Below are positions 47,255 to 58,112 of a stretch of 64,000 bases of DNA, piece by piece. Within the stretch, counting starts at the first letter, position 1. Every line of letters starts with the position of its first letter. Origin of the DNA: Halorhodospira abdelmalekii (lineage in GTDB: Bacteria; Pseudomonadota; Gammaproteobacteria; Nitrococcales; Halorhodospiraceae); the NCBI RefSeq assembly GCF_016583625.1, contig NZ_NRRN01000009.1:1-64000 (forward strand). Direction: 5' to 3'. The notes beneath the pieces are model-generated. The model ran no database searches and was not told the origin of the DNA. It was given only the letters and a program-made list of their open reading frames with translations. The position numbers were made by a program, and so were the translations under genes.

Positions 47255-48118
47255 ATGGACTCACTCGCACTTCTCCCCTCCTGGCTGTGGATCGGCCTTG
47301 TTGCACTCTTCGGGCTGATTGTCGGCAGCTTCCTGAATGTCGTTGCCCACCGCCTACCGACCGTCCTACAGCGGCGCTGGCTGCTTGAGGCGCAGCAGAT
47401 TCTCGATCACCCGGGGACAGAACCCGATGAGCAATCCGCCGAAGCAGCGACCCGATACCACCTCCACTGGCCGCCTTCCCACTGCCCGCACTGCCAACAC
47501 CGGCTGCGCATTTGGGAGAATATCCCTCTGATCAGCTACTTAATGCTTAGGGGACGCTGTCACAGCTGCGCTGCACGGATCTCGGTGCGCTATCCGCTGC
47601 TCGAGTTAATCAGCGCTATCGCCGCTGCGACCGTCGCTGCGACCTTGGGGCCGACGGTAACAGCGCTGGTGATGATCGTGGTCACCTGGACCCTGATCGC
47701 CGCCGCCGCCATCGACTACGAGCACTATCTGCTTCCCGACGCCCTGACCCTGCCGCTGCTGTGGGCTGGGCTGCTCTGGAGCACCAGCGCACTCAGCTCC
47801 GTCTCCCCCGAACAGGCCCTCTACGGTGCTGCCGCCGGCTATCTGAGCCTGTGGCTGATCTACCACGGTCACCGCGCCCTAACCGGACGCGAAGGCATGG
47901 GCTACGGCGACTTTAAGCTCACTGCTGCCCTCGGCGCTTGGCTCGGCTGGCAGGCACTGCCGCTGCTGGTCTTGCTCGCCGCCGTCGGCGGCCTAGTCGG
48001 CGCCTTGGCCCTGGCGCTGCGCAACCGCCCACTCAGCCGTGCCCTGCCTTTCGGCCCGCTGCTGGCCGTAGCAGGCTGGATATTGCTCGTGTGGGGCGAA
48101 CAGATCACTTACTTCTAA
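47255..48118 (+). CDS. pilD: Prepilin peptidase / N-methyltransferase PilD
   Basis: Cleaves and N-methylates type IV prepilins and pseudopilins at the inner membrane. The 287 residues show the cytoplasmic zinc loop with two Cys pairs (HCPHCQHRL and RCHSCAARIS) and the two catalytic Asp: AAIDYEHYLLPDALT and GYGDFKLTAALGAWLG. Eight hydrophobic segments fit the aspartic GxGD-type protease. It follows the ATPase-platform pair and precedes coaE by 28 bases, the usual order in Pseudomonas-like genomes. Confidence 0.95.
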   Translation: MDSLALLPSWLWIGLVALFGLIVGSFLNVVAHRLPTVLQRRWLLEAQQILDHPGTEPDEQSAEAATRYHLHWPPSHCPHCQHRLRIWENIPLISYLMLRGRCHSCAARISVRYPLLELISAIAAATVAATLGPTVTALVMIVVTWTLIAAAAIDYEHYLLPDALTLPLLWAGLLWSTSALSSVSPEQALYGAAAGYLSLWLIYHGHRALTGREGMGYGDFKLTAALGAWLGWQALPLLVLLAAVGGLVGALALALRNRPLSRALPFGPLLAVAGWILLVWGEQITYF

Positions 48119-48146
48119 CAGCCGACAGCTCTGGAGACGAAGTCGC

Positions 48147-48812
48147 TTGCCCTCGTTGACTCGCACTCCCCCATTCGACGCCCTCGGCAACACCCTGCGT
48201 GTCGGCCTGACCGGTGGCATTGCCAGCGGCAAGTCGACCGTGGCGGACTATTTAAGCCGCTACGGCGCACCGGTGATCGATACCGATCACTTGGCTCGTG
48301 CCCTGGTACAACCGGGCAGCCCGACCCTCCAAGCGATCTGCGCCACCTTCGGCAACTCGCTGCTGCAGGCGGATGGCCAGCTCGATCGCGCCGCCCTGGG
48401 CGCGCTGGTCTTTAACGATTTCGAAGCACGGCGTAAGCTGGAGGCTATCGTGCATCCGCGGGTTGAGGAGCGGGTGCTTCAGCGACTGGCGCGTATCGAC
48501 GCCCCCTATACGGTCGTCGTCGTACCGCTGCTGTTCGAGAGTGGGATGGATCGTTTAATGGAGTGGGTGGTCGCCATCGACTTAGCCGAAGAGGAGCAAG
48601 AACAGCGCATCATCGCCCGAGACGGCCTCTCTAAGGAGCAGGCGCGCGCCCGCATCGCCAGTCAGCTCAAGCGATCGGTGCGCAGTGCCAGGGCCGATTG
48701 TCTAATCGACAACCACGGCCCGCCTGCCGCGCTGGCGCAAAGGGTACTGCGTCTGCACTGCGACTTGCTAAACCGGGCACAGCGTAAACGACGCGATTGT
48801 ACGGCCCTCTAG
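48147..48812 (+). CDS. coaE: Dephospho-CoA kinase
   Basis: Last step of CoA synthesis, phosphorylating dephospho-CoA. P-loop GLTGGIASGKST, then APVIDTDHLARALVQPG, IVHPRVEE and VVVVPLLFESGMD match the family. The 221-residue frame starts at TTG with about 15 extra residues before the P-loop strand; I see no better start. The C-terminus extends slightly with a basic run. Conserved order: pilD, coaE, zapD. Confidence 0.94.
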   Translation: MPSLTRTPPFDALGNTLRVGLTGGIASGKSTVADYLSRYGAPVIDTDHLARALVQPGSPTLQAICATFGNSLLQADGQLDRAALGALVFNDFEARRKLEAIVHPRVEERVLQRLARIDAPYTVVVVPLLFESGMDRLMEWVVAIDLAEEEQEQRIIARDGLSKEQARARIASQLKRSVRSARADCLIDNHGPPAALAQRVLRLHCDLLNRAQRKRRDCTAL

Positions 48813-48837
48813 GTCGCCCCGGAGCCAGCGTGGCACT

Positions 48838-48881
48838 GCGCGATGAAGGCGCGATGAAGGCGCGATGAAGGCGCGATGAAG
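48838..48881 (+). promoter_or_regulatory. Four 11-bp repeats forming a chain of mini-ORFs before zapD
   Basis: GCGCGATGAAG is repeated four times without change. Each of the first three ATGs (48843, 48854, 48865) opens the four-codon frame Met-Lys-Ala-Arg-stop, and each stop TGA overlaps the next ATG. The fourth ATG (48876) opens zapD. Each ATG has GAAGG 4 bases ahead from the previous unit. That this is a coupled translation ladder is inference. Confidence 0.6.
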
Positions 48882-49679
48882 GATAGAGAAATGGACGAAC
48901 AAGACGAAGATCGGGTGACTTACGAACATCCGCTCAACGAGCGGCTGCGCACCCTATTGCGCTTGGAGTTCCTGATCAAGACTGCTGCTACGGCGATGCA
49001 ACGGCCAGCCGCCATCGACAGCCGCACCGCTGTAGAGGCCTTCATCCACACCTTACAATTACTGGATCGAGGAGAGGTTCGCTCCGAAGTCATCAAGGAG
49101 CTCGATCGCCTAAGCGGCAGCCTGGCACGCCGGCATGAGAGCGGTGGCCCCCGCCCTTCGGCGCCTCCTCAGGAGGAGACCGAGCAGTGTCGTGCGCTGC
49201 TGCGGCGCGTCGGCGAACCGGGTGCTGCACTCGGTGAGACGATGCGCGAGGATGAGCTGCTTATCCTGATCGCCCAGCGTTTCGGTATCGGTGCCAGCAC
49301 CTGCGGCTTCGACTTGCCGAGCTACCACCGCTGGCTCTCCCGCCCCTACGAGGAGCGCCTAACCGACATGCAACGCTGGTACGAAAGCTTCTCCGATCTG
49401 CGCGCGGCTGTACTCTTCGCCTTGCGGATGCAGCGCCAATCGGCCCCCTTCACCGAGCAAGTCGCGGAACAGGGCTCCTGGCAGCGGCGCACCTCCAGCA
49501 CCGACCCGGCCATTCAACTACTGCGCCTGCGCACCGCCGCCGACCGCCCCGTAATCCCCGAAATCAGCGGTAACCGCTACTTCCTGACGATTCGCTTCTT
49601 GAGCCAGCCCGACACCACGAGCCGACCGCAGCCAATCGCCGAGGATCTGCCCTTCGAGCTGGCCTGCTGCACCCTCTAG
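48876..49679 (+). CDS. zapD: Cell division protein ZapD
   Basis: ZapD bundles FtsZ protofilaments at the division ring. Family marks in the 267 residues: YEHPLNERLRTLLRLEFL, GASTCGFDLPSYHRWL, RPYEERLTDMQRWYESF, SGNRYFLTIRFL and the closing DLPFELACC. The first ATG lies inside the last 11-bp repeat; the ATG five codons later, 8 bases after GAAGG, is an equal candidate. It converges with the Nudix/ThiE gene over 23 bases without a visible terminator. Confidence 0.95.
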   Translation: MKDREMDEQDEDRVTYEHPLNERLRTLLRLEFLIKTAATAMQRPAAIDSRTAVEAFIHTLQLLDRGEVRSEVIKELDRLSGSLARRHESGGPRPSAPPQEETEQCRALLRRVGEPGAALGETMREDELLILIAQRFGIGASTCGFDLPSYHRWLSRPYEERLTDMQRWYESFSDLRAAVLFALRMQRQSAPFTEQVAEQGSWQRRTSSTDPAIQLLRLRTAADRPVIPEISGNRYFLTIRFLSQPDTTSRPQPIAEDLPFELACCTL

Positions 49680-49702
49680 AAAAGGGAGCGAGAAGGGGGC
49701 GG

Positions 49703-50803
49703 CTAAGAGGGAGGGGGTGACGCGGCCGCGTCGTCCGCCAACAGGCCGCGAATAGCCGCGACACCCTGACCACCGTGTGCCCGCGCGGTAAAGCGATCGG
49801 CTCGCGTCAAACCACCTAGGGCGTAGACAGGCAGCGGTACCGTCGCCACCAATTCCGCAAAACGCCGCCACCCTAGCGGCTGACGCTCAGGGTGAGAGGG
49901 CGTCCACGAGACCGGCGAGAGCAAGGCGAAATCGACTCCCAGCGCCGCGGCTTGCGCCAGCTCGCTGGCGCCGTGACAAGAAGCGCCAAGCCACTCGACC
50001 CCAGGCGGACGAGTGTGCATTTGTGCCAACTGCGCTGCTGTAAGATGCAGTCCATCGGCGCCTACGCGCTCGACCATCTCGACATCGCGATTCAACAGCA
50101 GCCGCGCCCCGTAAGCCCGACAGCGCTCCAGGAGCGCCGTTGCAAGCCGTGCAAAGGCTGGATCGCTCAAGTCGTGGCGGCGCATCTGTACCAGCCGGAC
50201 TCCGGCGGCCAACGCCTGCGTCACCACCTCTAGCCAAGCCTGCGGCCGTGCCGGCTGCTGCGGGGTAATCAGCTGGCAGTCCGGCAACTGCAACGCCCGC
50301 AGAATCGGCCGATTGGCCACCAGCCACGGGTAGTCACCGAAGCGCTCCGGAGCGATCCAATCCAGCTCTTGCCCCTCCTGAGGCGATGGCTCACCGCGCC
50401 AGCGGCGCACATCAAGGACATAGAGCCGCAACGGCCCGTCGCCGTAGTCCCACGGAACCTCGATCAAAGGGGCACCGGGAATGGCGGCAACAGCCAGCTC
50501 CTCTTGCAACTCTCGCTGCAATGCCGCCGTGACCCCCTCGCCCGGCTCGACCTTACCGCCAGGAAACTCCCATAAGCCGGCGTGGCGCTGCGACTGCGGG
50601 CGCCGCTGCGCTAACACCCGGCCGCAGCCGTCGCGCAGCACGCCGACGGCTATGGAGAGCGGTTCGACCGGGTGCTCGGCAACTCCAGCGTCAGTGTTTA
50701 AGCCGCTGTCAGCAGATCGACCCGGCCCGGCAGGATCAGCAGGAACAGCCGCTCCGCCAGGGACTCTCTCCTCAGGTTCGGTATTCGGCATTGATCCGCA
50801 CAT
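49703..50803 (-). CDS. Nudix hydrolase (MutT-like) fused to a ThiE-like domain
   Basis: 366 residues. The N-terminal Nudix domain has a near-complete box at 83-105 (G-x5-E-x7-REL-x-EE) and likely hydrolyses 8-oxo-dGTP, as in MutT. The C-terminal half has the ThiE barrel, but the key motifs differ: MRRHDLSD replaces the REK-type loop and DGLHLTAAQL replaces GVHLGQED, so thiamine-phosphate synthase activity is doubtful. Similar fusions beside argJ are common in Gammaproteobacteria. A free N-terminal 45-residue stretch is Pro/Gly-rich. The start overlaps the argJ end by 32 bases. Confidence 0.9.
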   Translation of the reverse strand: MCGSMPNTEPEERVPGGAAVPADPAGPGRSADSGLNTDAGVAEHPVEPLSIAVGVLRDGCGRVLAQRRPQSQRHAGLWEFPGGKVEPGEGVTAALQRELQEELAVAAIPGAPLIEVPWDYGDGPLRLYVLDVRRWRGEPSPQEGQELDWIAPERFGDYPWLVANRPILRALQLPDCQLITPQQPARPQAWLEVVTQALAAGVRLVQMRRHDLSDPAFARLATALLERCRAYGARLLLNRDVEMVERVGADGLHLTAAQLAQMHTRPPGVEWLGASCHGASELAQAAALGVDFALLSPVSWTPSHPERQPLGWRRFAELVATVPLPVYALGGLTRADRFTARAHGGQGVAAIRGLLADDAAASPPPS

Positions 50804-51980
50804 ACTCAGCGGTCATGTCACAGGTCCATACCGTCGCCTGTGCCGTTCCGCGCCCCAAATCGATGGCAATACGCACCTGCGCACCAGCGAGTGCCGCCGC
50901 CGCCGCCGCCTCGTCGTACTCCGGGCTGCGACATCCGGCTACCGCAATCGGCTGATCGCCAAAGTGCAGCGCCACCCGGTCGATCTCAAGGTCGTCGACT
51001 CCGGCCCGTCCAATCGCCGCCAAGACCCGCCCCCAGTTCGGATCAGCCGCCGCCAACGCGGTCTTAACCAGCGGCGACTCGGCCACCGTAAAGGCGACCC
51101 GTTCCGCCTCGGCGGTCGAACGCGCCCCGGTGACTTCGACATCGACTAAGCGGGTCGCCCCCTCGCCATCAGCAGCGATCGCTCGTGCCAGGTCGATGGC
51201 CACGGCCTCAAGAGCGGCCTGAAAGCGCTCGTAATCGGTCCCTTCGCCAGTGATCTGCGGCCCCTGCCCGGTCGCCGCAAGAAGACAGGCGTCGTTCGTT
51301 GAGGTATCGCCATCGACCGTAACCCGATTAAAGGAGCGAGCCACCGCCCGTTGCAGAGCCGACTTGAGCAGTTCGGCGGGCAGCTGCGCATCGGTCGCCA
51401 GGAAGGCGAGCATGGTCGCCATATTGGGGCGAATCATCCCCGCCCCCTTGGCCATCCCGGTCACCGTGCAGGGGCCGCCGCTGAGCTCGAAATGCAGACT
51501 GGAGAGCTTCGAGCGGGTGTCGGTCGTCTGAATCCCCTCCGCCGCGGCAAGCCAGCCGTCGGGGCGCAGATCGGCGACGGCGGCCGGCAACGCCTGGCAG
51601 ATCGTCTCGACCGGCAACGGCTCACCGATGATCCCGGTGGAGAAGGGGAGCACCGCCGTATTCGGGCAGCCGCAGTGCGCCGCCAACGCCTCACAGCAAG
51701 CGACAGCCGCTTGCTCGCCGGCCGCCCCCGTACCGGCGTTGGCGTAGCCGGTATTGATCAGCAGATAACGCGGCGACTGGATGGCCAAGTGGTGCTCGGC
51801 CAGGCGCACCGGGGCAGCCCGGAAGCGATTGCGGGTAAAGAGGGCCGCGGCCTGGCTGCCTGGAGCGAGCTCCATGACGACCAGATCGCGTCGATCGGGA
51901 CGGCGAATCCCCGCGCACACCGTCCCCAACCGACAACCAGAAACCACTCGCGGTGCGCTGTCAGAAGCCGGGTACGCCAT
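50772..51980 (-). CDS. argJ: Ornithine acetyltransferase / amino-acid acetyltransferase
   Basis: Recycles the acetyl group in arginine synthesis and may also make N-acetylglutamate. About 402 residues, with the self-cleavage site in KGAGMIRPNMATMLAF (cut before the Thr), INTGYANAGTG, SRSFNRVTVDGDTSTND-like AVARSFNRVTVDGDTSTND, and GVDDLEIDR. The chosen ATG lies one base after the secA stop, so translation is coupled to secA. An in-frame open stretch through the secA tail is not part of the gene. Confidence 0.95.
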   Translation of the reverse strand: MAYPASDSAPRVVSGCRLGTVCAGIRRPDRRDLVVMELAPGSQAAALFTRNRFRAAPVRLAEHHLAIQSPRYLLINTGYANAGTGAAGEQAAVACCEALAAHCGCPNTAVLPFSTGIIGEPLPVETICQALPAAVADLRPDGWLAAAEGIQTTDTRSKLSSLHFELSGGPCTVTGMAKGAGMIRPNMATMLAFLATDAQLPAELLKSALQRAVARSFNRVTVDGDTSTNDACLLAATGQGPQITGEGTDYERFQAALEAVAIDLARAIAADGEGATRLVDVEVTGARSTAEAERVAFTVAESPLVKTALAAADPNWGRVLAAIGRAGVDDLEIDRVALHFGDQPIAVAGCRSPEYDEAAAAAALAGAQVRIAIDLGRGTAQATVWTCDMTAEYVRINAEYRT

Positions 51981-51981
51981 C

Positions 51982-54918
<2,937 letters not shown>

Positions 54919-54981
54919 AGGTCGTCGTCACAATCACTCGGCGGTTTTCGATCGCAACAGGATACAGGGAATAGCGAGTAA

Positions 54982-55476
54982 GTGGTAATGGTCCACCGCG
55001 GCAGGAATCACGACGCGCAAAGAGAGGGCCGCCTGCGCCGGCTCGCACCGCACCTGGCCGTTCACCCCGGCCCGCTCAAGGCGCTGATCGATCACACGCG
55101 CGTCCTCGAACAGTTGCGCCGCCGTCTGCAACCGTGGCTGCCCGAGGAACTGCGCGGCGAGTGGCACTTAGCGCGGCTCGATGCCGACGAGATGGTGCTG
55201 GTAGCGAGCAGCAGCGCCTGGGCAATGCGCCTGCGCTACCTTTCGCGCACCCTGCAGGAGGCTGCCGAGAAGATCGGCGGCACCCGTCCGCAGCGGGTCT
55301 CCATCCGCATCGCCCCGAACCCTGCGCAGCGCAGTCGCCTACAACCGCCAGGACCGCTCAGTGACCGAGCCAGTGCGGTGCTGCGCAGCGCCGCGGCGAC
55401 AACCGACGATCCGCGCCTGCGCGAAGCCCTCGCGCGGCTCGCCTCGCGGCGCCGGCTCACCGACTCAGGGCACTGA
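54982..55476 (+). CDS. DciA-like DUF721 protein (helicase-loader family)
   Basis: 164 residues. DUF721 proteins include DciA, the ancestral bacterial loader of the DnaB helicase. Family features: a basic N-terminus, LEQLRRRLQPWLPEELRGEW, LVLVASSSAWAMRLRYL-type segment VLVASSSAWAMRLRYL, and a disordered basic C-terminus. The divergent placement beside secA is typical in Gammaproteobacteria. A GTG and an ATG two codons later are both possible starts. Its last 12 bases overlap the converging acyltransferase gene. Confidence 0.82.
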   Translation: MVMVHRGRNHDAQREGRLRRLAPHLAVHPGPLKALIDHTRVLEQLRRRLQPWLPEELRGEWHLARLDADEMVLVASSSAWAMRLRYLSRTLQEAAEKIGGTRPQRVSIRIAPNPAQRSRLQPPGPLSDRASAVLRSAAATTDDPRLREALARLASRRRLTDSGH

Positions 55477-56268
55477 GCCGCGGATCGGCGGGATGGTGCC
55501 GAGCGCCGGCAAGCCGGTCGCCGCCGCGATCGCGCCACGCGCCTCATCGGCCAACTCACGGCGTGAGCGCCCCTCCACCGCCAACGGTTCGAGGAAACGG
55601 ACCGCAATGTGCACACCACGCCGCCCAGCGACCCACCACACACTGCCCAATAAGGTGCGCTCCGGGATCAAAGCGCCTAGATCGCCCGAATCGCCCAGAT
55701 CGCCCGCCTCACTGCCGTAGCAGAGCGCGACCGGCTGAACCTGCGTCTGCGCATCGACGGCAGCGCGAAAGAGCCGCGGACGAAAGGGCATCAACCCGAG
55801 CTGCTGGGTGATCGCCCCCTCCGGGAAGAAGATCACCGCATCGCCCTCCCGCAATCGCTGCGCCATCTCTACGGTCGCACGCTCTGCCGCACCGCTCTGC
55901 CCGCGACCGATAAAGAGGGTTCCGAGGCGCTGAGCCACCGGTCCTACCAACGGCCAGCGACGCAACTCGGCCTTACTCAAAAAGCTTCCAGCCACGGTCG
56001 CCTTCAGCACCACGATATCGAGCCAAGAGAGGTGGTTGGCCACCAGCAGCGCGCCTCGGCACGGCGCTCCCTCAACGCGCCAACGCACGCCCAGTAAGCG
56101 CAGCAGCGCCCGACTCCAGCGGGCCGCAGCGACACGCCCGCGTCGCGGCGAGCGGAGTGCCGCACCACCGATCCAGAAAAACCCCACCACTACATGCAAC
56201 AGCAAGAGCGTAAATACTGGAGCTGCAACGAGACTGCGCACGCTCGCCCTCCCCTTAGTTGAACCCAT
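55465..56268 (-). CDS. 1-acyl-glycerol-3-phosphate acyltransferase (PlsC family)
   Basis: Transfers a fatty acyl group in phospholipid synthesis or remodelling. An N-terminal membrane helix (AAPVFTLLLLHVVVGFFWIG) precedes the catalytic NHLSWLD (HxxxxD) and the substrate motif FFPEGAI. 267 residues. A short Gly-Asp-Leu/Ser repeat (GDLGDSGDLG) is coded by three 9-bp units. Specific partner lipids cannot be told; ornithine-lipid acyltransferases are an alternative. It may be co-transcribed with the DUF1631 gene 18 bases upstream. Confidence 0.88.
   Translation of the reverse strand: MGSTKGRASVRSLVAAPVFTLLLLHVVVGFFWIGGAALRSPRRGRVAAARWSRALLRLLGVRWRVEGAPCRGALLVANHLSWLDIVVLKATVAGSFLSKAELRRWPLVGPVAQRLGTLFIGRGQSGAAERATVEMAQRLREGDAVIFFPEGAITQQLGLMPFRPRLFRAAVDAQTQVQPVALCYGSEAGDLGDSGDLGALIPERTLLGSVWWVAGRRGVHIAVRFLEPLAVEGRSRRELADEARGAIAAATGLPALGTIPPIRGSVP
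55681..55707. repeat. 9-bp repeat within the acyltransferase gene
   Basis: Three consecutive 9-base units ATCGCCC plus two variable bases, coding the Gly-Asp-Leu/Ser run in a loop of the acyltransferase. Unit length keeps the frame. Confidence 0.7.
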
Positions 56269-56286
56269 CGCACTCCCATCGGCATT

Positions 56287-57831
56287 CTAATCGTCGGATG
56301 CCAGCTCATCACCGTGACCGATGCGCCGTTCGACCAGCGAGCGCATCACCTGCGATAGACCGTCACTGAAGAGCTGAGCGTCGTTAAGCAGCTTCGCCTC
56401 GCCGCTCGCCACCGCTGCTGCCAATTGCTGCGGTGAGCGTTCCAGCACCTTAAACCCCGCGCGATTGCTGAACACCAGCCCACCCTCTTCGCTGCGTCCG
56501 GCCAAACGCAAGCGCAGCGGCTCTCCGCTGGCACTGCTAAGCTCCAACCACGTCCCCTCGGGTAGGCGTTCCAGTGTCTGCGAAGTCACCGCACGACCGG
56601 TCGTGCTCGACGACTGCTTAGCCTCTATGGAGTCGTTCGCAGCGGCGCTAACCGACACCAGCAACGGGTCGTTCGCAGTCAGGCAGCGAACGTACTCCTC
56701 CTCAAGCGTGCGCAGCAAATCGGCCAACTCAAAGGGGTCGTGCAACACCCCGTGCAGACCATCAGTCAGCTCATGGAGGAGCACCGGGATCTCCAGCGCC
56801 AAGCGCTGTCGCGCCCGCCCGCCTTCAGCGGCAACCCGAAAGCTCCATACCAACCGTTCCATAACGGCGCAGTGGTGAACCCACAGCTCCGACTCCGGCC
56901 CATCGCTGATGTAAGCCCACAACAACAGACGCGCCCACGGCTCACGGAGCAAGCGCACGACGACCTCTGGCAACTCCACCCCTTGCAAACAGCGTTCGAT
57001 CTCGCGCTGCACCCGCGCTCGTCCCTGTTCGACGCGCTGATGGCTCTGTGCTGCCCGGGCGACCGGATCGCTCGCGGCTCCGGCCGCCCTCCCCGAGGGT
57101 GCGGAGCCCGCGGGCAGCTCGTGCGGGGTGGCAGCGGCAGAGACCGTCAGCAGCTGCTCGACGATCGCGTAGAGTCGCGGTAGGCGCGCGGCCATGTGCT
57201 CGCCGAGCAGCGGCAAAACCACTGCACGCGCTGTCGGTTCAAGGCGCGCCAGCGCTACCGCGCGCAAGAAGAGATCGACAAGACACTCCGGAGTCAGCGG
57301 GCTTTGCCAAGTGCTGAGCGGGCGTTTCGGCAGCGCTCGATTGAGCGCTGCGGCGACCCGGTCGGCGGCCTCCGGGGCCGATCCGCAGACGCGCTCTACC
57401 AGCTGCACTTCGGCCGGATCGCTCAGCGCCTGTGGCGGCGGCTGCGGAGTGCCGGGCTCGAGCAGCGCCTTGAAACGAAACTCCAGACCGGCGCGCAGCA
57501 CCTCCTCCATGTCGTGGCGGTGCAGCCGCACCCGCCGCTCGCCCTCACAGTAGGCGGCAACGCCGTCCTCTGTCGCCACCGCGACACGGCTCGATGCATC
57601 GCTCTCGGTATGGTTGTCCTCGCAACGCCTTGCCAACGCCTCCTGAGCGGCCCCAAGGGCGTCGCGCAGCACCCCGACCAAGACCCTCTCTAAGTGCCAG
57701 CGCAACTGCTCAAGCCGGTACGGAACTGCGTACCCACGCCCGTCCCCGCCGCGGCGCATGAAGACCACGTTGCTGTGTGCTGCTGTGGTCCCATCGCGGC
57801 CACCCTCTGCACCCTCTTCGGTCACACGCAC
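56287..57831 (-). CDS. DUF1631 family protein with PilZ-like C-terminus
   Basis: 514 residues, mostly helical, with no signal peptide or membrane helix. Family marks include YRLEQLRWHLERVLVGVLRD near the start and LPEVVVRLLREPWARLLLWA in the middle. Near the C-terminus GTWLELSSASGEPLRLRLAG, then FSNRAGFKVLERS resembles a PilZ-like barrel. Relatives are usually 700 or more residues, so this is a short version with a reduced middle. Function is unknown; a tie to c-di-GMP signalling is plausible because of the barrel, though classic PilZ RxxxR and D/NxSxxG motifs are not evident. Confidence 0.78.
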   Translation of the reverse strand: MRVTEEGAEGGRDGTTAAHSNVVFMRRGGDGRGYAVPYRLEQLRWHLERVLVGVLRDALGAAQEALARRCEDNHTESDASSRVAVATEDGVAAYCEGERRVRLHRHDMEEVLRAGLEFRFKALLEPGTPQPPPQALSDPAEVQLVERVCGSAPEAADRVAAALNRALPKRPLSTWQSPLTPECLVDLFLRAVALARLEPTARAVVLPLLGEHMAARLPRLYAIVEQLLTVSAAATPHELPAGSAPSGRAAGAASDPVARAAQSHQRVEQGRARVQREIERCLQGVELPEVVVRLLREPWARLLLWAYISDGPESELWVHHCAVMERLVWSFRVAAEGGRARQRLALEIPVLLHELTDGLHGVLHDPFELADLLRTLEEEYVRCLTANDPLLVSVSAAANDSIEAKQSSSTTGRAVTSQTLERLPEGTWLELSSASGEPLRLRLAGRSEEGGLVFSNRAGFKVLERSPQQLAAAVASGEAKLLNDAQLFSDGLSQVMRSLVERRIGHGDELASDD

Positions 57832-57930
57832 CCCCCCTCTCCGTGGCTCACTCTATCGCTCATCCGTCGTTCACCTATGGCTCGTCTATCGTTGCCCGGC
57901 GCTCGTTGCGCGGCACTGACCGTACCCAAC

Positions 57931-57954
57931 TCAAAGCGCCCGTCAAAGCGCCCG
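57931..57954. repeat. 12-bp tandem duplication upstream of the mrp operon
   Basis: TCAAAGCGCCCG is present twice in tandem, in the 281-base gap between the divergent DUF1631 and mrpA genes. Apart from this and the promoter below, that gap holds nothing I recognise. Confidence 0.75.
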
Positions 57955-58024
57955 CCCGTCCTCAGCGCGTCTGTCATCGCCGGGCGACAGAGCACCGGAA
58001 TTCCGCTATAAGTCCCGCGTGATC

Positions 58025-58053
58025 TTGCTATTCGCACCCAGATCGGGTATCTT
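58025..58053 (+). promoter_or_regulatory. Probable sigma70 promoter for the mrp operon
   Basis: TTGCTA and TATCTT are separated by exactly 17 bases, about 60 bases before the mrpA ATG. The leader then carries AGGAGA 10 bases before the start. Confidence 0.5.
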
Positions 58054-58112
58054 GCCGCGCCATTGTCCGCCTGGTCCGCCCGACGAGACCGTCATCAGGA
58101 GATCGGCCTCGC

